In this document: positions 21,259 to 32,021 of the stretch, in pieces
Position numbering within the stretch: position 1 is the stretch's first letter
How the letters are laid out: each line of letters opens with the position of its first letter
NCBI RefSeq assembly: GCF_035222275.1
Contig: NC_085886.1
Location: 930,001-994,000, forward strand
Source of the DNA: Podospora bellae-mahoneyi
Lineage: Eukaryota; Ascomycota; Sordariomycetes; Sordariales; Podosporaceae
DNA length: 64,000 nt
Direction of reading: 5' to 3'
Position numbers and translations under genes: made by a program
The notes under the pieces: model-generated
What the model was told of the DNA's origin: nothing
Database searches by the model: none
What the model saw: the letters and a program-made list of their open reading frames with translations, nothing else

Positions 21259-23694
21259 ATGGCCTCCCAGATTAACGCCGCTGGCGTCGCCTCGACACCA
21301 CCACATGTCTGCTCCCACTGCAAAAAGTCCTTCGCCCGCCACTGTGATCTCAACAAGCACGCAAAGTCCCACAGCAGACCATACAAGTGCCTGTACACAA
21401 ACTGCAAGTATCACGAGCACGGCTGGCCAACCGCCAAGGAGCTGGAACGACATGTCAATGACAAGCATTCGCCATCTCCGAGAACCTTTGCGTGCCTGTA
21501 CCAGCCATGCCCATACCGGTCAAAACGGGAATCGAACTGCAAACAACACATGGAGAAAGCCCACAAGTGGAAGTATGTGAGGAGCAAGTCAAACGGCAAG
21601 CGACTACCGACCACAGGCCAGTCCGATATCGTCTACCGTCTGAAGATCGATGAAGCCACTCTTGGGGTCCGGAACTTTGGCCCAAGTCCCATCTCACCGC
21701 AGCCGCCATTAATACCACCACGTGGCCAGGATTTCGTTCTTTACGACGACGACCAGCAAGAAGATGCCTTTGGCGAGGAGGACGACGAGGCTTATTCTGG
21801 GTTCCAGAACCCGGAAGGATTCCAGTCTTACCTCCCATGGAACTCCCCAAATACTCGCGTCCGGCAAGCCGAGTCCGTGATCGATTCCTGCAACGATACT
21901 CTCGAGAGGCCGCTGGGCTCAGAGTTCTACGGCAGCGGACTTCTGGATCCAAGACTTTCATCTTACCAAACGCCTCCAGGCTCGGAGTCTCATCGCACCC
22001 CTGATACGCCCTGCCTTGATATTGCGGCTGCGATCAAAGTCGAGTCTCCAACCGTGACAATGGACTTCTTTTCGCCACCAAAACGGAAATATGAGGCTGT
22101 CGATGGGTCATCACAAGAGTCGAAGCCTACCACCAACGCAACCCGTGGAGCTTCAAATCCCAGAGCGCACCGCGCAACTTCCGGTCCAGCCAAGAGCACT
22201 CTCAACCGCAGAGACAGCTTCGATGAAGACGGCCACCGCCCAACTAAGAAGGCAAGGCAAATGCCCGTGGAGGATTTCAGCGACACGAGCATGCCGGATA
22301 TCTTTCGATTTGCCCACCCGACTATCTAGTATGTGTTGAGCTTCGGTCCCGCACGCAGAAAACGTCTGCTAACATCCTGTTTCAAAAGTGACAGAGACCA
22401 GAAGGAGACGTATTCCCCATGCCACACAGTTCACAGGGATATTTCCACTCTGGTGTGAGTAAGCCCATGTCCAGCATAGTCCCAGACTCCGTTAACACTG
22501 GTGGGTAGACGACATCTGAGCAGGCCGGCGCATCGTTTCAAGGTCACCGATCGGTTCATTTCATCCTTTGATCAAGACGAGAACTTTCGTCATCCGAGAG
22601 TTGGTGTTTGCCGTTGGTGCTGGTTGACTTTTACGGACCGATCCGAATTCGAGGATCATGTCTCAAATCCGTGCGAAAAGGTCTCTAGAGGGAAGCGAGA
22701 GAAGTGGAGGGTTCTTTTGAACAGCTTCACTCCCCTGGTTGATCTGCCGGTCCATACACAGTCAACTTTCGACGTGGTTCGGGAAAGCGAGGAGGATGGT
22801 TGGGATCGGCTGTCGAGAGGGCTGGAACAGTCGCCAGAGGTTGATGGTAGCACTTGTGCTCCGGAGACATCTCCGGCTTTGGTCTACCCAACCACTCATG
22901 GAGAATTTGTCTCCATGACGGAACACCAAAGGCTCCTAAAGGAGCATCAAGCACTCCAGGAGAAGCATCGTCAACTACTTGGCCAGGTCACACAGGCCAT
23001 GTACGCCCAGCAGGTCTGTGACAACGCCAGGACCCAGTCTTTAGATGCTCGGGACAACATGCTCCTCGCAGCCATGTCGCGAGAGGCTCACAAGGGGTCT
23101 GCCCTGGCTCATCAACAACGCAAACTTTCGGACCGGGACAATCTCGTGCAGCACATGGACTCTCGATCCACGGATGTTGACGTCCAGGGTTTTCTGGAAG
23201 AAGTCGAGAGCGCCCACAAGGGCCTGTCGAGGCAAGATTCTGGCTTGAGCACCACATCCCGTTCGACCATCCACCACGTCCCCCCAAGCCCACCGGTCAA
23301 GTCTCTCGACTACGTTGATGACGACCAGCAAAATGCGGCTCATGGCTCCGGCAGCCAAAACGCCAGGAAGCAGCCTACGTCTCATGCCGACTCGGGCTAC
23401 GCAACAGAAGGCAGACGCGGCAGCCTCGCCGAGCTGGGCCTGTCTACCGTTGCGGGGGTGGCCACGTCAGCAATGATGCATCACCCTCACCACTCCATGA
23501 CGACGGCAACGACGACTGATAATACGTTTATGAAGGATATGTTTATGAGCACCGGTCATGAGGAGGAGCAGCATTCGCAAGAGCAGACTCAGCATCATCT
23601 TCTTGATACTAGCTTGACGGACCCTTTTCTTGACTATGGGTTTTCTTCGGCGAGCCAGTTAGAGGCTGATCTGGAGTTTGGTTTTCCTATCTAA
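21259..23694 (+). CDS. C2H2 zinc-finger regulatory protein
   Basis: Exons 21259..22328, 22389..22454 and 22509..23694 (773 aa); introns 60 and 54 bp with GTATGT/AAAAG and GTGAGT/GTAG borders. Three N-terminal fingers: C18-C21-H34-H38, C44-C49-H65-H70 and C79-C84-H97-H102. A middle region (acidic QQEDAFGEEDDEAYSG, Pro/Ser-rich, KRKYE and RRPTKKARQ basic patches suitable for nuclear import) is followed by a further degenerate C-C-H-C finger in VCRWCWLTFTDRSEFEDHVSNPC. A short coiled coil lies in EHQRLLKEHQALQEKH, and the tail is His/Gln-rich. It is likely a nuclear DNA-binding regulator; targets are unknown. The ATG at 21259 is preferred because it precedes the fingers and the upstream frame has no earlier ATG. 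Confidence 0.85.
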
Positions 23695-24596
23695 AGTCAT
23701 TTCCTTTTGGTATTTTCTTTTCATCCATCTAGAAACACATCTAGATTTCTGGGTTTTCTTTTTTCTTCTTTTTTTCTTTTCGGTTTATCTGGGCGGCTTT
23801 TCTGTCACTTTTGATAAACATTTGGGTAGCGATTAGCGGGTAGCGGGATCTGCTCTTTTTCTAGTCCGTCGGGTACGGTATTTCCTCTCTCTTAAAATCA
23901 CGGGTTTATGTGATATGGTTTATGGGTTGGTTGTCATGGGATATATGTACTTATGTAAGGACAGGGGGTGGCAAAGATGCCGGGGATTGGTATGCATTAA
24001 GGCTCACAGCTACATATATCAAGGAACAATCCCCCCAAAAAACACGGCAACAAAACAGACATTGAGTGGTGTATAGATTCCCAACTCTGTTTCTTTTTGG
24101 TTTTGTATACGTTGAACAAGAGAGAGAGAGTTATGCATATCTTTGTCATACCGTACACTGCAGGATATGACGGATAGCTTAGTTTGACAAACGAACACAA
24201 GGAAATAAATAAACAAGATATCATCTGCCGAGTTTTCTTCCTGGCGGTCCTTCAGTTCAGAATGTCGCGTTTGAATTTATATCAAATGTCTCATTGGTTT
24301 GATGGGTGAATCCTTCCATAAGGCAACTTTTGCCAAGAGAGAATGGAGTTTACGGCAGGGGCAACCCCTGTCTGGTTCCAGCAGCGCCAAGACATGGGAT
24401 TCAACCTCGCCTTGACTTGACGCGGCCGTGATCGTGCTTTGCGACAACTTCAACTTTTACTCAGTTTTGGTCATTTTTTGCGTTTATCGCCATACATTTG
24501 CCGTATTATTTGTTGCATACCATCATCAGTGATACACTAATCATGCCCTCCTAACCCTTTCTTGTTTATATATTCCCCATCCCACCCCCGCGAAAA
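23695..24596. other. Intergenic region
   Basis: T-rich 3' UTR-like sequence after the C2H2 gene, then the upstream region of the PGAP4-like gene. Nothing else recognised. Confidence 0.5.
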
Positions 24597-25861
24597 ATGA
24601 ACCTCACGATCCCCGCCTAAACCTCCTCTTCCTCCTCGTCTGGCTCCTCCTCCTTTTCATCTCGTACCTCAACTCTTACGACGACCCCTCCTCCATCTTT
24701 TATTCCGAAACCGCATCCTACACCCCTCGGCACAGCAAACTCCTCTCTCACCAAGCCGATTTATACCTCGCCAACCCGCCCCCTAGACCTCCTCCCCCCT
24801 CCGACGAAAACGACAACAAATTCCTCTGCATCGGCATCCCCTCCATAAACCGCACCACCCAGTCCTTCCTCAAGCACACAATCGGCACCCTCCTCCTCCC
24901 CCTCTCCCCCGCCCAGCGTTCGTCGGTCCACTTGGTTGTCTTGCTAGCCGACCGTCCAGCGGAGAAACACAGCGCGTATGGGGAGGGGTGGTTGGAGAAG
25001 GTTGTTGATGAGGTTCTCATTTACGATGACCCGCCACCTTCTGAGGGGGGTGTATACAAAAAGGTGCCGTTTGAGCTTGTGGACGGCCGAGAAAGGGGGA
25101 AGACGAGGGTTGAAAACATGAGGTTGGATCACTCCCTGTTGGTGGAGACTTGCATGAACCAGGGAAGTGAGTATTTCGCCTTGGTGGAGGATGATGTTGT
25201 CGCTTCAGGGGATTGGTTTACCCGGCTGAACAAAGGGTTGGGGTTTCTGGAGGGGAGGAAAGGGGAGGAAGAGTGGTTGTATCTGAGGTTGTTTCACTCG
25301 GAACTGTTGATGGGGTGGAATAGTGAGGAGTGGAGGACGTACCTCGGTTGGTCTTGCACAGTCTACGCGATTGTGCTCGTCTCGTTTCTGGTGCTACGAT
25401 CAAAAAGGTGGTTGTGTTTTGGGAGGTTGGGGAGGCAGAACGCGGATGTGTTTCGGTATGCGACTGCGATGGTGTTCGGTCTTTGGCTGCCGGCGTTGAT
25501 TGCGCTGTGGTTTCTTTCTGGGAGGATTTCGACAAGTAGGATCAACCCTTTCGCTTGGACGTCGCACGGGGTGAGGGAGATGATGAACTATGGGTGTTGC
25601 GCGCAGGGGCTGGTGTTCCCTAGGAGGCAGCTCCCTGGAGTTTTTAAGCTGATGAGGTACCCGCCTTATCGGTTTCCGGGGGATATGATACTGGAGGGGT
25701 ACGCGGGGGATCACGGGCTCAGAAAGTGGGCGTTGGATCCGAGTGTGCTTCAGCATGTGGGCTTCACCGAGAGCTCGGCCGGGCCGAGGAGGGCGGAGGT
25801 GTGGAACTTTAGTTTTGAGAGGTTGACTCCAAAGACGACGGGTTGGGGGTGGGGGGGTTAG
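24597..25861 (+). CDS. PGAP4-like GPI-glycan glycosyltransferase, with apparent frameshift near the start
   Basis: The long frame is open from 24533 to the stop at 25859-25861 but contains no ATG before the middle of the domain. It encodes a first membrane segment (LNLLFLLVWLLLLFISYL), then FLCIGIPSINR, VHLVVLLADR, ALVEDDVV (the EDD metal-binding motif), a two-helix membrane hairpin (about 25345-25525) and NYGCCAQGLVFPR. A glycosyltransferase fold interrupted by a tandem membrane hairpin is the hallmark of PGAP4, which adds GalNAc to GPI anchors in the Golgi; the fungal acceptor is inferred. The only well-placed ATG (24597, AAAAATGA context) is one base out of frame: it reads seven codons to TAA. 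One extra C in the CCCC run at 24611-24614 would join it to the domain (about 421 aa). This is either a real frameshift, a sequence error, or non-AUG initiation. Confidence 0.7.
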
Positions 25862-26595
25862 GAGATTCTCTCTGCTTTGATCCGTCGGGGTTGGGTGTGG
25901 CGTTTTTGGGTGTGTTTTAGTACGACGTCAATGATCATAATATTTGGATACCATACTACTGTTTCAAAGCATCGAACGTGCAAAGTGGACGACGGTGACA
26001 ACAGTGACCACGGTGACGATAATGTGATGGTCAACAAAAAGTCAACAATGGTGGCGGGACGATGCCGATGACAGCAGCCAACAGCGCGACCACACCTTAG
26101 ATACCCCAGGTCTGCACCAGCTTTCAGCGAAGTAACTAACGTAGTCTATGCCAGGATCTTTAGCTCAGTGGTCAGTCAGTATCTGACTGCAACCGACTGG
26201 CCATCGGTTGCCAAAAAGAGAACATCCACCAGAGCTCTTCGCTTTAGATAGTGGGTTCCAGTCCCTACTCCAACCCCTTTTCTACATTTATCTTTCCTGT
26301 TTTACTTTTCTTTGGCTGGCAGTGTTGCTCCTCTGCACCTGCGACCTGGGACAGGGAGATGAGATGAAATGGGCCAAGTACACACAGGTCCAACCAGGTA
26401 TTAATGAAGCTAACCTCATGATGAATTTAATAGTATCCTATCTGTCGTTGTGAATCTTCTCTCTAAGCTTTCGACTTGTCAACCTAATCTGAACAAACTA
26501 GCAACCACTGGTTTTCCCAACACCAGACACCTGTAACGCCACATGATGCTGCCGCCCACTGCAATGCTATTGAAAAACACAAAACCAAGCATCAA
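25862..26595. other. Convergent intergenic region with a tRNA-like locus
   Basis: Lies between the 3' ends of the PGAP4-like (plus) and LMBR1 (minus) genes. Apart from the tRNA-like element at 26153-26281, nothing is recognisable. Confidence 0.5.
26153..26281 (+). ncRNA. tRNA-like Pol III locus with two inserted hairpins
   Basis: A perfect A-box (TAGCTCAGTGG, 26161-26171) and a near-perfect B-box (GGTTCCAGTCC, 26254-26264) are followed by a T4 run (26278-26281) that could end Pol III transcription. Between the boxes two adjacent perfect hairpins occur: CAGTCAG-TAT-CTGACTG (26173-26189) and CAACCGA-CTGGCCA-TCGGTTG (26190-26210). A stretch GAGCTCTTCGCTTTAGA further on resembles the missing second half of a D-stem and anticodon arm, so the hairpins look inserted into a tRNA D-loop. 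A normal tRNA could not be made by standard splicing. It may be a tRNA-derived SINE head, an insertion-broken tRNA pseudogene, or a small structured RNA. Confidence 0.5.
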
Positions 26596-28827
26596 TCACA
26601 GTCTAATCCTCCCCTGCCCACCACCGCTGCTGCTACTCCCATCACCACCGCCACCAAACCACCTCCTGATATCTCCTCCACCCTTACCACTACCGCCCCC
26701 GTTATCATCCCCACCCATCCACTTTGGTTTCTTGATCCCCTCCCCAAACCCCTTGAACCAATCGGGGGTGTCAAAGGTGTCAATCGTGTTCTTCATCCTA
26801 TGCCCCAGCGCCTCGAAGAAGTTTTCGTCATCTCCGTCATTGCTCAGCGTCACCTGCCCCCTGTCCCTCCCTACCCGGCGAGCAGAAGTATTGGCCTGAT
26901 GTCTACTCCCACCACCTCCCGAAGTAGGAGAGGTAGCAAAAGGCGTAGTCGGCGCCCTCGCCGAGCTACCAGTCGACGACCTCGGGATCGACAAAATTGG
27001 CCCACCCCTCCTGCCGCCACCACCATTCGTCGATGAGCCCAGCTCTGCCCTCCTGTTATTCCTCACCGACGCCGAAGTCCCATTCAGCTCCCTCTCAATC
27101 AGATCCCTCCCTTCCCTCCAAGAGCCCGTACCATAAAACCTCTCCTCCTCCCCCTCTCCATCATCTTCATCCTCCCCACCCATGCCAAACGCAGCCCCAA
27201 ACCCAAACATGGTCTGCACTTTGCCGTACAGCCCAAACAAGGTCGCAAAAACAGGCAACAGAATAAACGCCGGGAACAGATAGTTGAACCACTCCCCCAG
27301 CGGCGTCAAATCAATCAGCTTGCCCAAAAACCCATAAAACACCGTGTCCTTGTAGAGCGCGCTCCCCAAAAACGTCATAAAGTTGTAACTCAACGGCACG
27401 CTCAACCTCGCCACCTGGCTAGCATACCAGAACGCGCTCTCCGGCGCCGTATTCCTCTTGACCAACGCCCTCCCCCTCCAGACCTTGACCTCCGTAATCG
27501 AAATCAACGCCGCGGCACACATGTACAGCAGCCAAAACGCCGCGATCGCCTGCCCCGCCAACCCAACCTGTCCTCCGCTCTCTCCCAGAGGATCGTGATG
27601 AATAACCGTATACCGAATCACCGACAGACTCGGAAATAAATCCTTGACCAACTCAGACCAAACAATGCAAACAGACGCCAACCCCAAAACCCCACCCAGC
27701 GCCATCCTCAAGTACGGCGCAACATGATAATGAAACAGGTATCTTGTGTAAGGAGTAAACAAGCTCGCCCTCTCCCACAAGCTCGTCGACCCCGCCGTTC
27801 TCGTCCCCTTCCCAAAATCCAACCTCTTGCTCCCCGCCGAGTCCAAAATCGCCTGCGTCCTCACCACCTCCTCCAACAGCCTATTCCACTCACTCCCATA
27901 CCTCGACCTCGCATGCCTCGCCCTGACCAAATCCCTCGTCAGCTCCGCCAGCCACTTCTCCGTAATCACATTCGGCAGCCCCCTCTCATTCCCCGTCCCC
28001 CTAACCGCCCGTCTGGCATTGCTCGGAGTCATCTGCGCCTCCAGACTGACCATATCAACCAAATCCTCAATCCAATCCCTAAACAACTCCGCGCTCCCTC
28101 CTTTACGCCGTCCCAACTCCCCAACCTGCAGTTCCAAATCCTCAAGCTCCATCTCCGCATCCTCCATTTTCTCGTATATCCTCGGCGCGTGGCACTGCAG
28201 CCTCCTCAACCTCCCGCTCACATCGGCCGACCTAAACAGCCGCCTCGGTATCGACACCAACCCGTGACCCATGAGGTAGATGGCAAGAATCAAACCCCAG
28301 CAGTACGCCAGCGCCATGATCGTGCCCTTGAGACTGGCGTCGAACTTCCCGTAGGACCAGAGGACATAGACAAACCCCACCAGCCCTGACCCAAAGACGA
28401 CGGCATAGTATTGCGCGTTTGCGCGGAGGGAGTCGAGGACCTTGGCTTTCGGCTCGCGGAAGCCAGAGTCGGAGTACTCGGCCAGGATGGGGAGGATGAA
28501 CCACGTGAGCGCAAAGGTGAGCCAGTAGGTGATTCGCCAGCCTACGCGGAGGGCGGCGGGTGGGAGCCAGATTCCTTTTGGGATGGGGGAGGAGGATGAT
28601 GAGTCGAGGGGGGAGGCGAGGTCGATTGGGACGAGGAGGCCGATGGAGGCGGGGAGGAAGAGGGCGAAGAAGACGGGAAGGAGGAGGTAAGCGGGGGTTG
28701 TGCGGAGGGGGAGGTAGTGGCGGAGGATGAGGAGCACTGTGATGGAGATGAGGAGGAGGGAGAGGAGGGAGAAGGTTTCGGAGAGGACGGGGGAGGGGGA
28801 GGGGGCTGCTGTCGAGGTCGTGATCAT
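26596..28827 (-). CDS. LMBR1-family (LMBD2-like) multi-pass membrane protein
   Basis: Single exon, 743 aa from ATG at 28827. The frame is open 47 codons further upstream to 28968, but that extension (Arg/Pro-rich, ending in six Pro) lacks the family's immediate membrane start, so the inner ATG is preferred. Membrane segments: LLSLLLISITVLLIL, YLLLPVFFALFLPASIGLLV, ITYWLTFALTWFILPIL, YYAVVFGSGLVGFVYVLW, GTIMALAYCWGLILAIYL, then a charged coiled-coil-forming loop (about residues 210-340), and further helices including YLRMALGGVLGLASVCIVW, AIAAFWLLYMCAAALISI and YLFPAFILLPVFATLFGLY. The roughly 200-residue tail is Ser/Gly-rich. LMBR1-like proteins act as receptors or receptor-complex partners in animals; the fungal role is unknown. 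Confidence 0.87.
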   Translation of the reverse strand: MITTSTAAPSPSPVLSETFSLLSLLLISITVLLILRHYLPLRTTPAYLLLPVFFALFLPASIGLLVPIDLASPLDSSSSSPIPKGIWLPPAALRVGWRITYWLTFALTWFILPILAEYSDSGFREPKAKVLDSLRANAQYYAVVFGSGLVGFVYVLWSYGKFDASLKGTIMALAYCWGLILAIYLMGHGLVSIPRRLFRSADVSGRLRRLQCHAPRIYEKMEDAEMELEDLELQVGELGRRKGGSAELFRDWIEDLVDMVSLEAQMTPSNARRAVRGTGNERGLPNVITEKWLAELTRDLVRARHARSRYGSEWNRLLEEVVRTQAILDSAGSKRLDFGKGTRTAGSTSLWERASLFTPYTRYLFHYHVAPYLRMALGGVLGLASVCIVWSELVKDLFPSLSVIRYTVIHHDPLGESGGQVGLAGQAIAAFWLLYMCAAALISITEVKVWRGRALVKRNTAPESAFWYASQVARLSVPLSYNFMTFLGSALYKDTVFYGFLGKLIDLTPLGEWFNYLFPAFILLPVFATLFGLYGKVQTMFGFGAAFGMGGEDEDDGEGEEERFYGTGSWREGRDLIERELNGTSASVRNNRRAELGSSTNGGGGRRGGPILSIPRSSTGSSARAPTTPFATSPTSGGGGSRHQANTSARRVGRDRGQVTLSNDGDDENFFEALGHRMKNTIDTFDTPDWFKGFGEGIKKPKWMGGDDNGGGSGKGGGDIRRWFGGGGDGSSSSGGGQGRIRL

Positions 28828-29558
28828 CGTGGGTGGTGGTGGAGGTGGGTGGGCATAGTCGATTTGTGGTTGTGGATCTGGTGAGTATCGAGTGTACCGC
28901 AGAGGTGAATGGCTGTGTCTGATAAACGCGCAATCTCGATATCGAAATTCGATGGTTGGGCAAGGCAAACTTTGGGTCGCCGTTGAAAGGGTCCAAGGGC
29001 TGGCTGGGACCAGGACATGGACGATTATGTCACACCACCGCGGGAAGGCAGGGATTAGATAGCGGTTGGCCCACTGGGCAGCGTCTATCTTTAGCGCGCT
29101 TTAATTGGGGCGGCCGGCTGATAAGCTGATAAACCCCTCAGCCGAGGGGCGCCGGGATATCGCCCGTTCTCGTTGCCCGTTACTAACCACAGAGCCAACT
29201 CGACGACGCCTCCAACTGTCGTGGTCTGTAAGTCGTTGGAGAAATGTATTACCATTACTCTATGCTATGCAGCATTCCCAGATGATATGCAGGGTTACGG
29301 TGTTATCTGCAGCCATCTTAAAAGGGAAATAAAGTCCCCACGATCCAAGTAAGGCAAGTGGTTTGACACATTCGACCCAAGACAGGCAGATCCATCCGGA
29401 TCCGTGACGTTTCTCCATCCAACAGACAAGAACCTTTCCCCGTGTTCCACCCCGCCTTTGTGCCACGGCTTATCAGGTTATCTACTTGCAGCAGCTTGCA
29501 GAAGGAGAGGAGGGGTCGTAAGTGAGTTGAGGCGAGGAAGGAGACAGAGATACATAAA
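28828..29558. promoter_or_regulatory. Divergent promoter region, LMBR1 gene and aldehyde dehydrogenase gene
   Basis: About 0.73 kb between divergent starts. CGGCCGGC-type GC patches and TGATAAGCTGATAA (about 29119-29132; GATA-factor-like GATAA pairs) are visible. Individual sites are not assigned with confidence. Confidence 0.4.
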
Positions 29559-29696
29559 ATGGCAGTGTTCCCATCGCCGAGGGTGCTGTGTACCCCTTCC
29601 CGGACACCACCACTGTTGTCTCTCTCTTTGAGAAGCCACAAGCCCACCACTTTGAGACCACGATACTTTTCCTTGTCTACACATCTCAGAACCAAG
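29559..29696 (+). other. Possible alternative N-terminal extension of the aldehyde dehydrogenase (mitochondrial presequence)
   Basis: An in-frame ATG at 29559 begins 46 uninterrupted codons ahead of the main start. The peptide has six Arg and two Lys, no Asp or Glu, and ends with RYFS-LST, matching the R-x-(F/Y)/S cleavage pattern of mitochondrial processing. An AT-rich CATAAAA overlaps this ATG, so transcription could also start downstream of it and exclude the extension. Confidence 0.5.
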
Positions 29697-31239
29697 ATGG
29701 AGGTGGAACTCACAGCTCCCAACGGCAGGAAGTGGACTCAGCCATTGGGTCTCTTCATCAACAATGAGTTTGTCAAGAGCAGCAATGAGCAGAAGCTTGC
29801 TTCCATCAACCCCACGTGCGTCCGTTTTTCATGAGAGGTCACTCGTTCCTGTTACTGATGCCCACCGTAGAACCGAGGAGGAGATCTGCTCCGTCTACGC
29901 TGCCACATCTGATGACATCGACACAGCCGTAGCAGCAGCCCGCAAGGCCTTCAAGGACCCCTCATGGAAGTCTCTCAGCGGCACCGAGCGCGGTGCCCTC
30001 ATGCTCAAGCTCGCCGACCTAGTCTCCCAACACGCCGAGACCCTCGCCACCATTGAGTGCCTCGACAACGGCAAACCATACACCACAGCCCTCACTGAGA
30101 ACGTCCCCGAAGTCGTCAACGTATTACGATACTACGGCGGCTACGCCGACAAGAACTTTGGCCAAGTCATCGACGTCGGCCCCGCCAAATTCGCCTACAC
30201 CGTCAAGGAGCCCTTGGGTGTATGCGGCCAAATCATCCCCTGGAACTACCCCCTCGACATGGCCGCCTGGAAGCTCGGCCCAGCCCTCTGCTGCGGCAAC
30301 ACCGTCGTCCTGAAGCTCGCCGAGCAAACCCCCCTCTCCATGCTCTACCTCGCCAAGCTCATCAAAGAAGCCGGCTTCCCTCCCGGCGTGGTCAACATCA
30401 TCAACGGCCACGGCCGCGAAGCCGGCGCCGCTCTCGTCCAACACCCCCAGGTCGACAAGATCGCTTTCACGGGCAGCACCGCCACCGGCAAGGAGATCAT
30501 GAAGATGGCCTCGGCCACCATGAAGAACATCACGCTCGAGACGGGCGGCAAGTCCCCTCTCATCGTCTTTGAGGACGCCGACCTCGACCTTGCCGCGACG
30601 TGGTCCCACATCGGCATCATGAGCAACCAAGGCCAGATCTGCACCGCCACGTCTCGCATCCTCGTCCACGAGGACATCTATGACAAGTTCACCGAGGCGT
30701 TCAGGGCCAAGATTCAAGAAATTTCGGTGCTGGGCGACCCCTTTGAGGAAACCACCTTTCAAGGACCCCAAGTCACGAAACAGCAATACGAGCGCGTCTT
30801 GTCATACATCGACATTGGCAAAAAAGAAGGTGCCACTGTTTTCCTCGGCGGTGAAGCTGCTCCTCAAAGGGGCAAGGGGTTCTTTATTGCTCCTACGGTG
30901 TTCACCAATGTGAAGCCGACGATGAGGATCTACCGCGAGGAGATCTTTGGTCCTTGCGTGGCGATTGCTTCGTTCAAGACGGAGGAGGAGGCGGTTGAGA
31001 TGGCTAATGATAGCACTTATGGGCTTGGGTCGGCGATTTTCACGAGGGACTTGAACAGGGCGCACAGGGTGGCGAGGGAGATCGAGGCTGGGATGGTGTG
31101 GATTAATAGCAGTAATGATTCTGATTTCAGGATCCCGTTTGGGGGGGTGAAGCAGAGTGGGATTGGGAGGGAGCTGGGGGAGGCGGGGTTGGCGCCGTAT
31201 TGTAATGTGAAGGCTATTCATGTGAATATGGCGGCGTAG
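29697..31239 (+). CDS. NAD(P)+-dependent aldehyde dehydrogenase
   Basis: Exons 29697..29815 and 29871..31239 (495 aa); the 55 bp intron has a GTGCGT donor and CGTAG acceptor. It oxidises aldehydes to acids and in fungi serves ethanol/acetaldehyde and related catabolism. Motifs: IPWNYPLDM (cofactor/Asn), VVLKLAEQTPLS (Lys188), FTGSTATGK (Rossmann loop), LETGGKSP (general base Glu263), NQGQICTATSR (nucleophile Cys297), EEIFGPC, and PFGGVKQSGIGRELG. The usual LELGGK is LETGGK here; key residues are intact. An upstream in-frame ATG at 29559 adds 46 residues with many Arg/Ser/Pro and no acidic residue, as in a mitochondrial presequence, so cytosolic and mitochondrial forms are both possible. The inner ATG has a strong context (CCAAGATGG). 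Assignment of the natural aldehyde is not possible. Confidence 0.92.
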
Positions 31240-32021
31240 AGGTAGAGGGGATGGGGTGGTTGTGGTTATTTGCTGGCGATGAGCGCGAGCGTGGTGTAAC
31301 TACCTTGGGTTGAATGAATGAATATTTGAAGTGTCCCTCCCATGTTGGTGTTGACGGATAAGCAATTGGTGTGAACAAAGTGTGTGAAAGGTTTGGCCAT
31401 GCTGTCAGTTGATCCCAGGCACTGAAGTTTTATGTGATTACAGGACATTTATGATTTATTATCTGTAGAGGCATCGGAAAACGAGTCGCTACACTTTCCC
31501 CATAACTCCAGAATTTGTTGGAGACTTGCTGGAGTTGATGCATGAAAAGAGATCGGCCCGACGTCATCCCCAGCGTTCCATGGTGCTGGGGTGAGCTTGA
31601 CCCCTGTCATACTGCCAAGCTCAGTTGAAAGCGTGCCGTGATTGGCTGGAGCCCAAGACAAGCAAAAATCCGGGGTTCCACCTCACGACTCTTGGGCCGG
31701 CCAGACTTTCTGGGTAGGGCCGTCATCCAGCACTGTCTCCACGTGTCGCATTCGACAATCCTCGAGATATCTATTCCCATTCTCGTCTTACAAAAGCACT
31801 TGCATAGCCCTGTTTGTTTCTGCTCTGTCCGTCCTGTCACAGAGATCTTCTGACAGGTTCCACTGCTTTTGGCCTTACGCGCGCGCGCAGGCACCCGTCT
31901 CGAATCTTTCGTCCTCGCTGAGCTCTCCAAACTTCGAACCGCAGACCCCCCCCCTTTTCAGGCCCAACCACCACCATTTTCCCTAGGCTCGCACAATCGC
32001 ATCGTACATCCACACGCCCCA
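31240..32021. other. Intergenic region, upstream of SEC12
   Basis: Contains the 3' UTR of the aldehyde dehydrogenase and the promoter and leader of SEC12. A CGCGCGCGC run lies near 31880. No gene recognised. Confidence 0.5.

Noticed and set aside
28828-28968. 47-residue N-terminal extension of the LMBR1 protein
   Set aside because: The inner ATG directly precedes the membrane region typical of the family, and the extension is low-complexity with six Pro at its end.
31869-32021. Upstream extension of SEC12
   Set aside because: No ATG in that frame before 32022 and the sequence is UTR-like.
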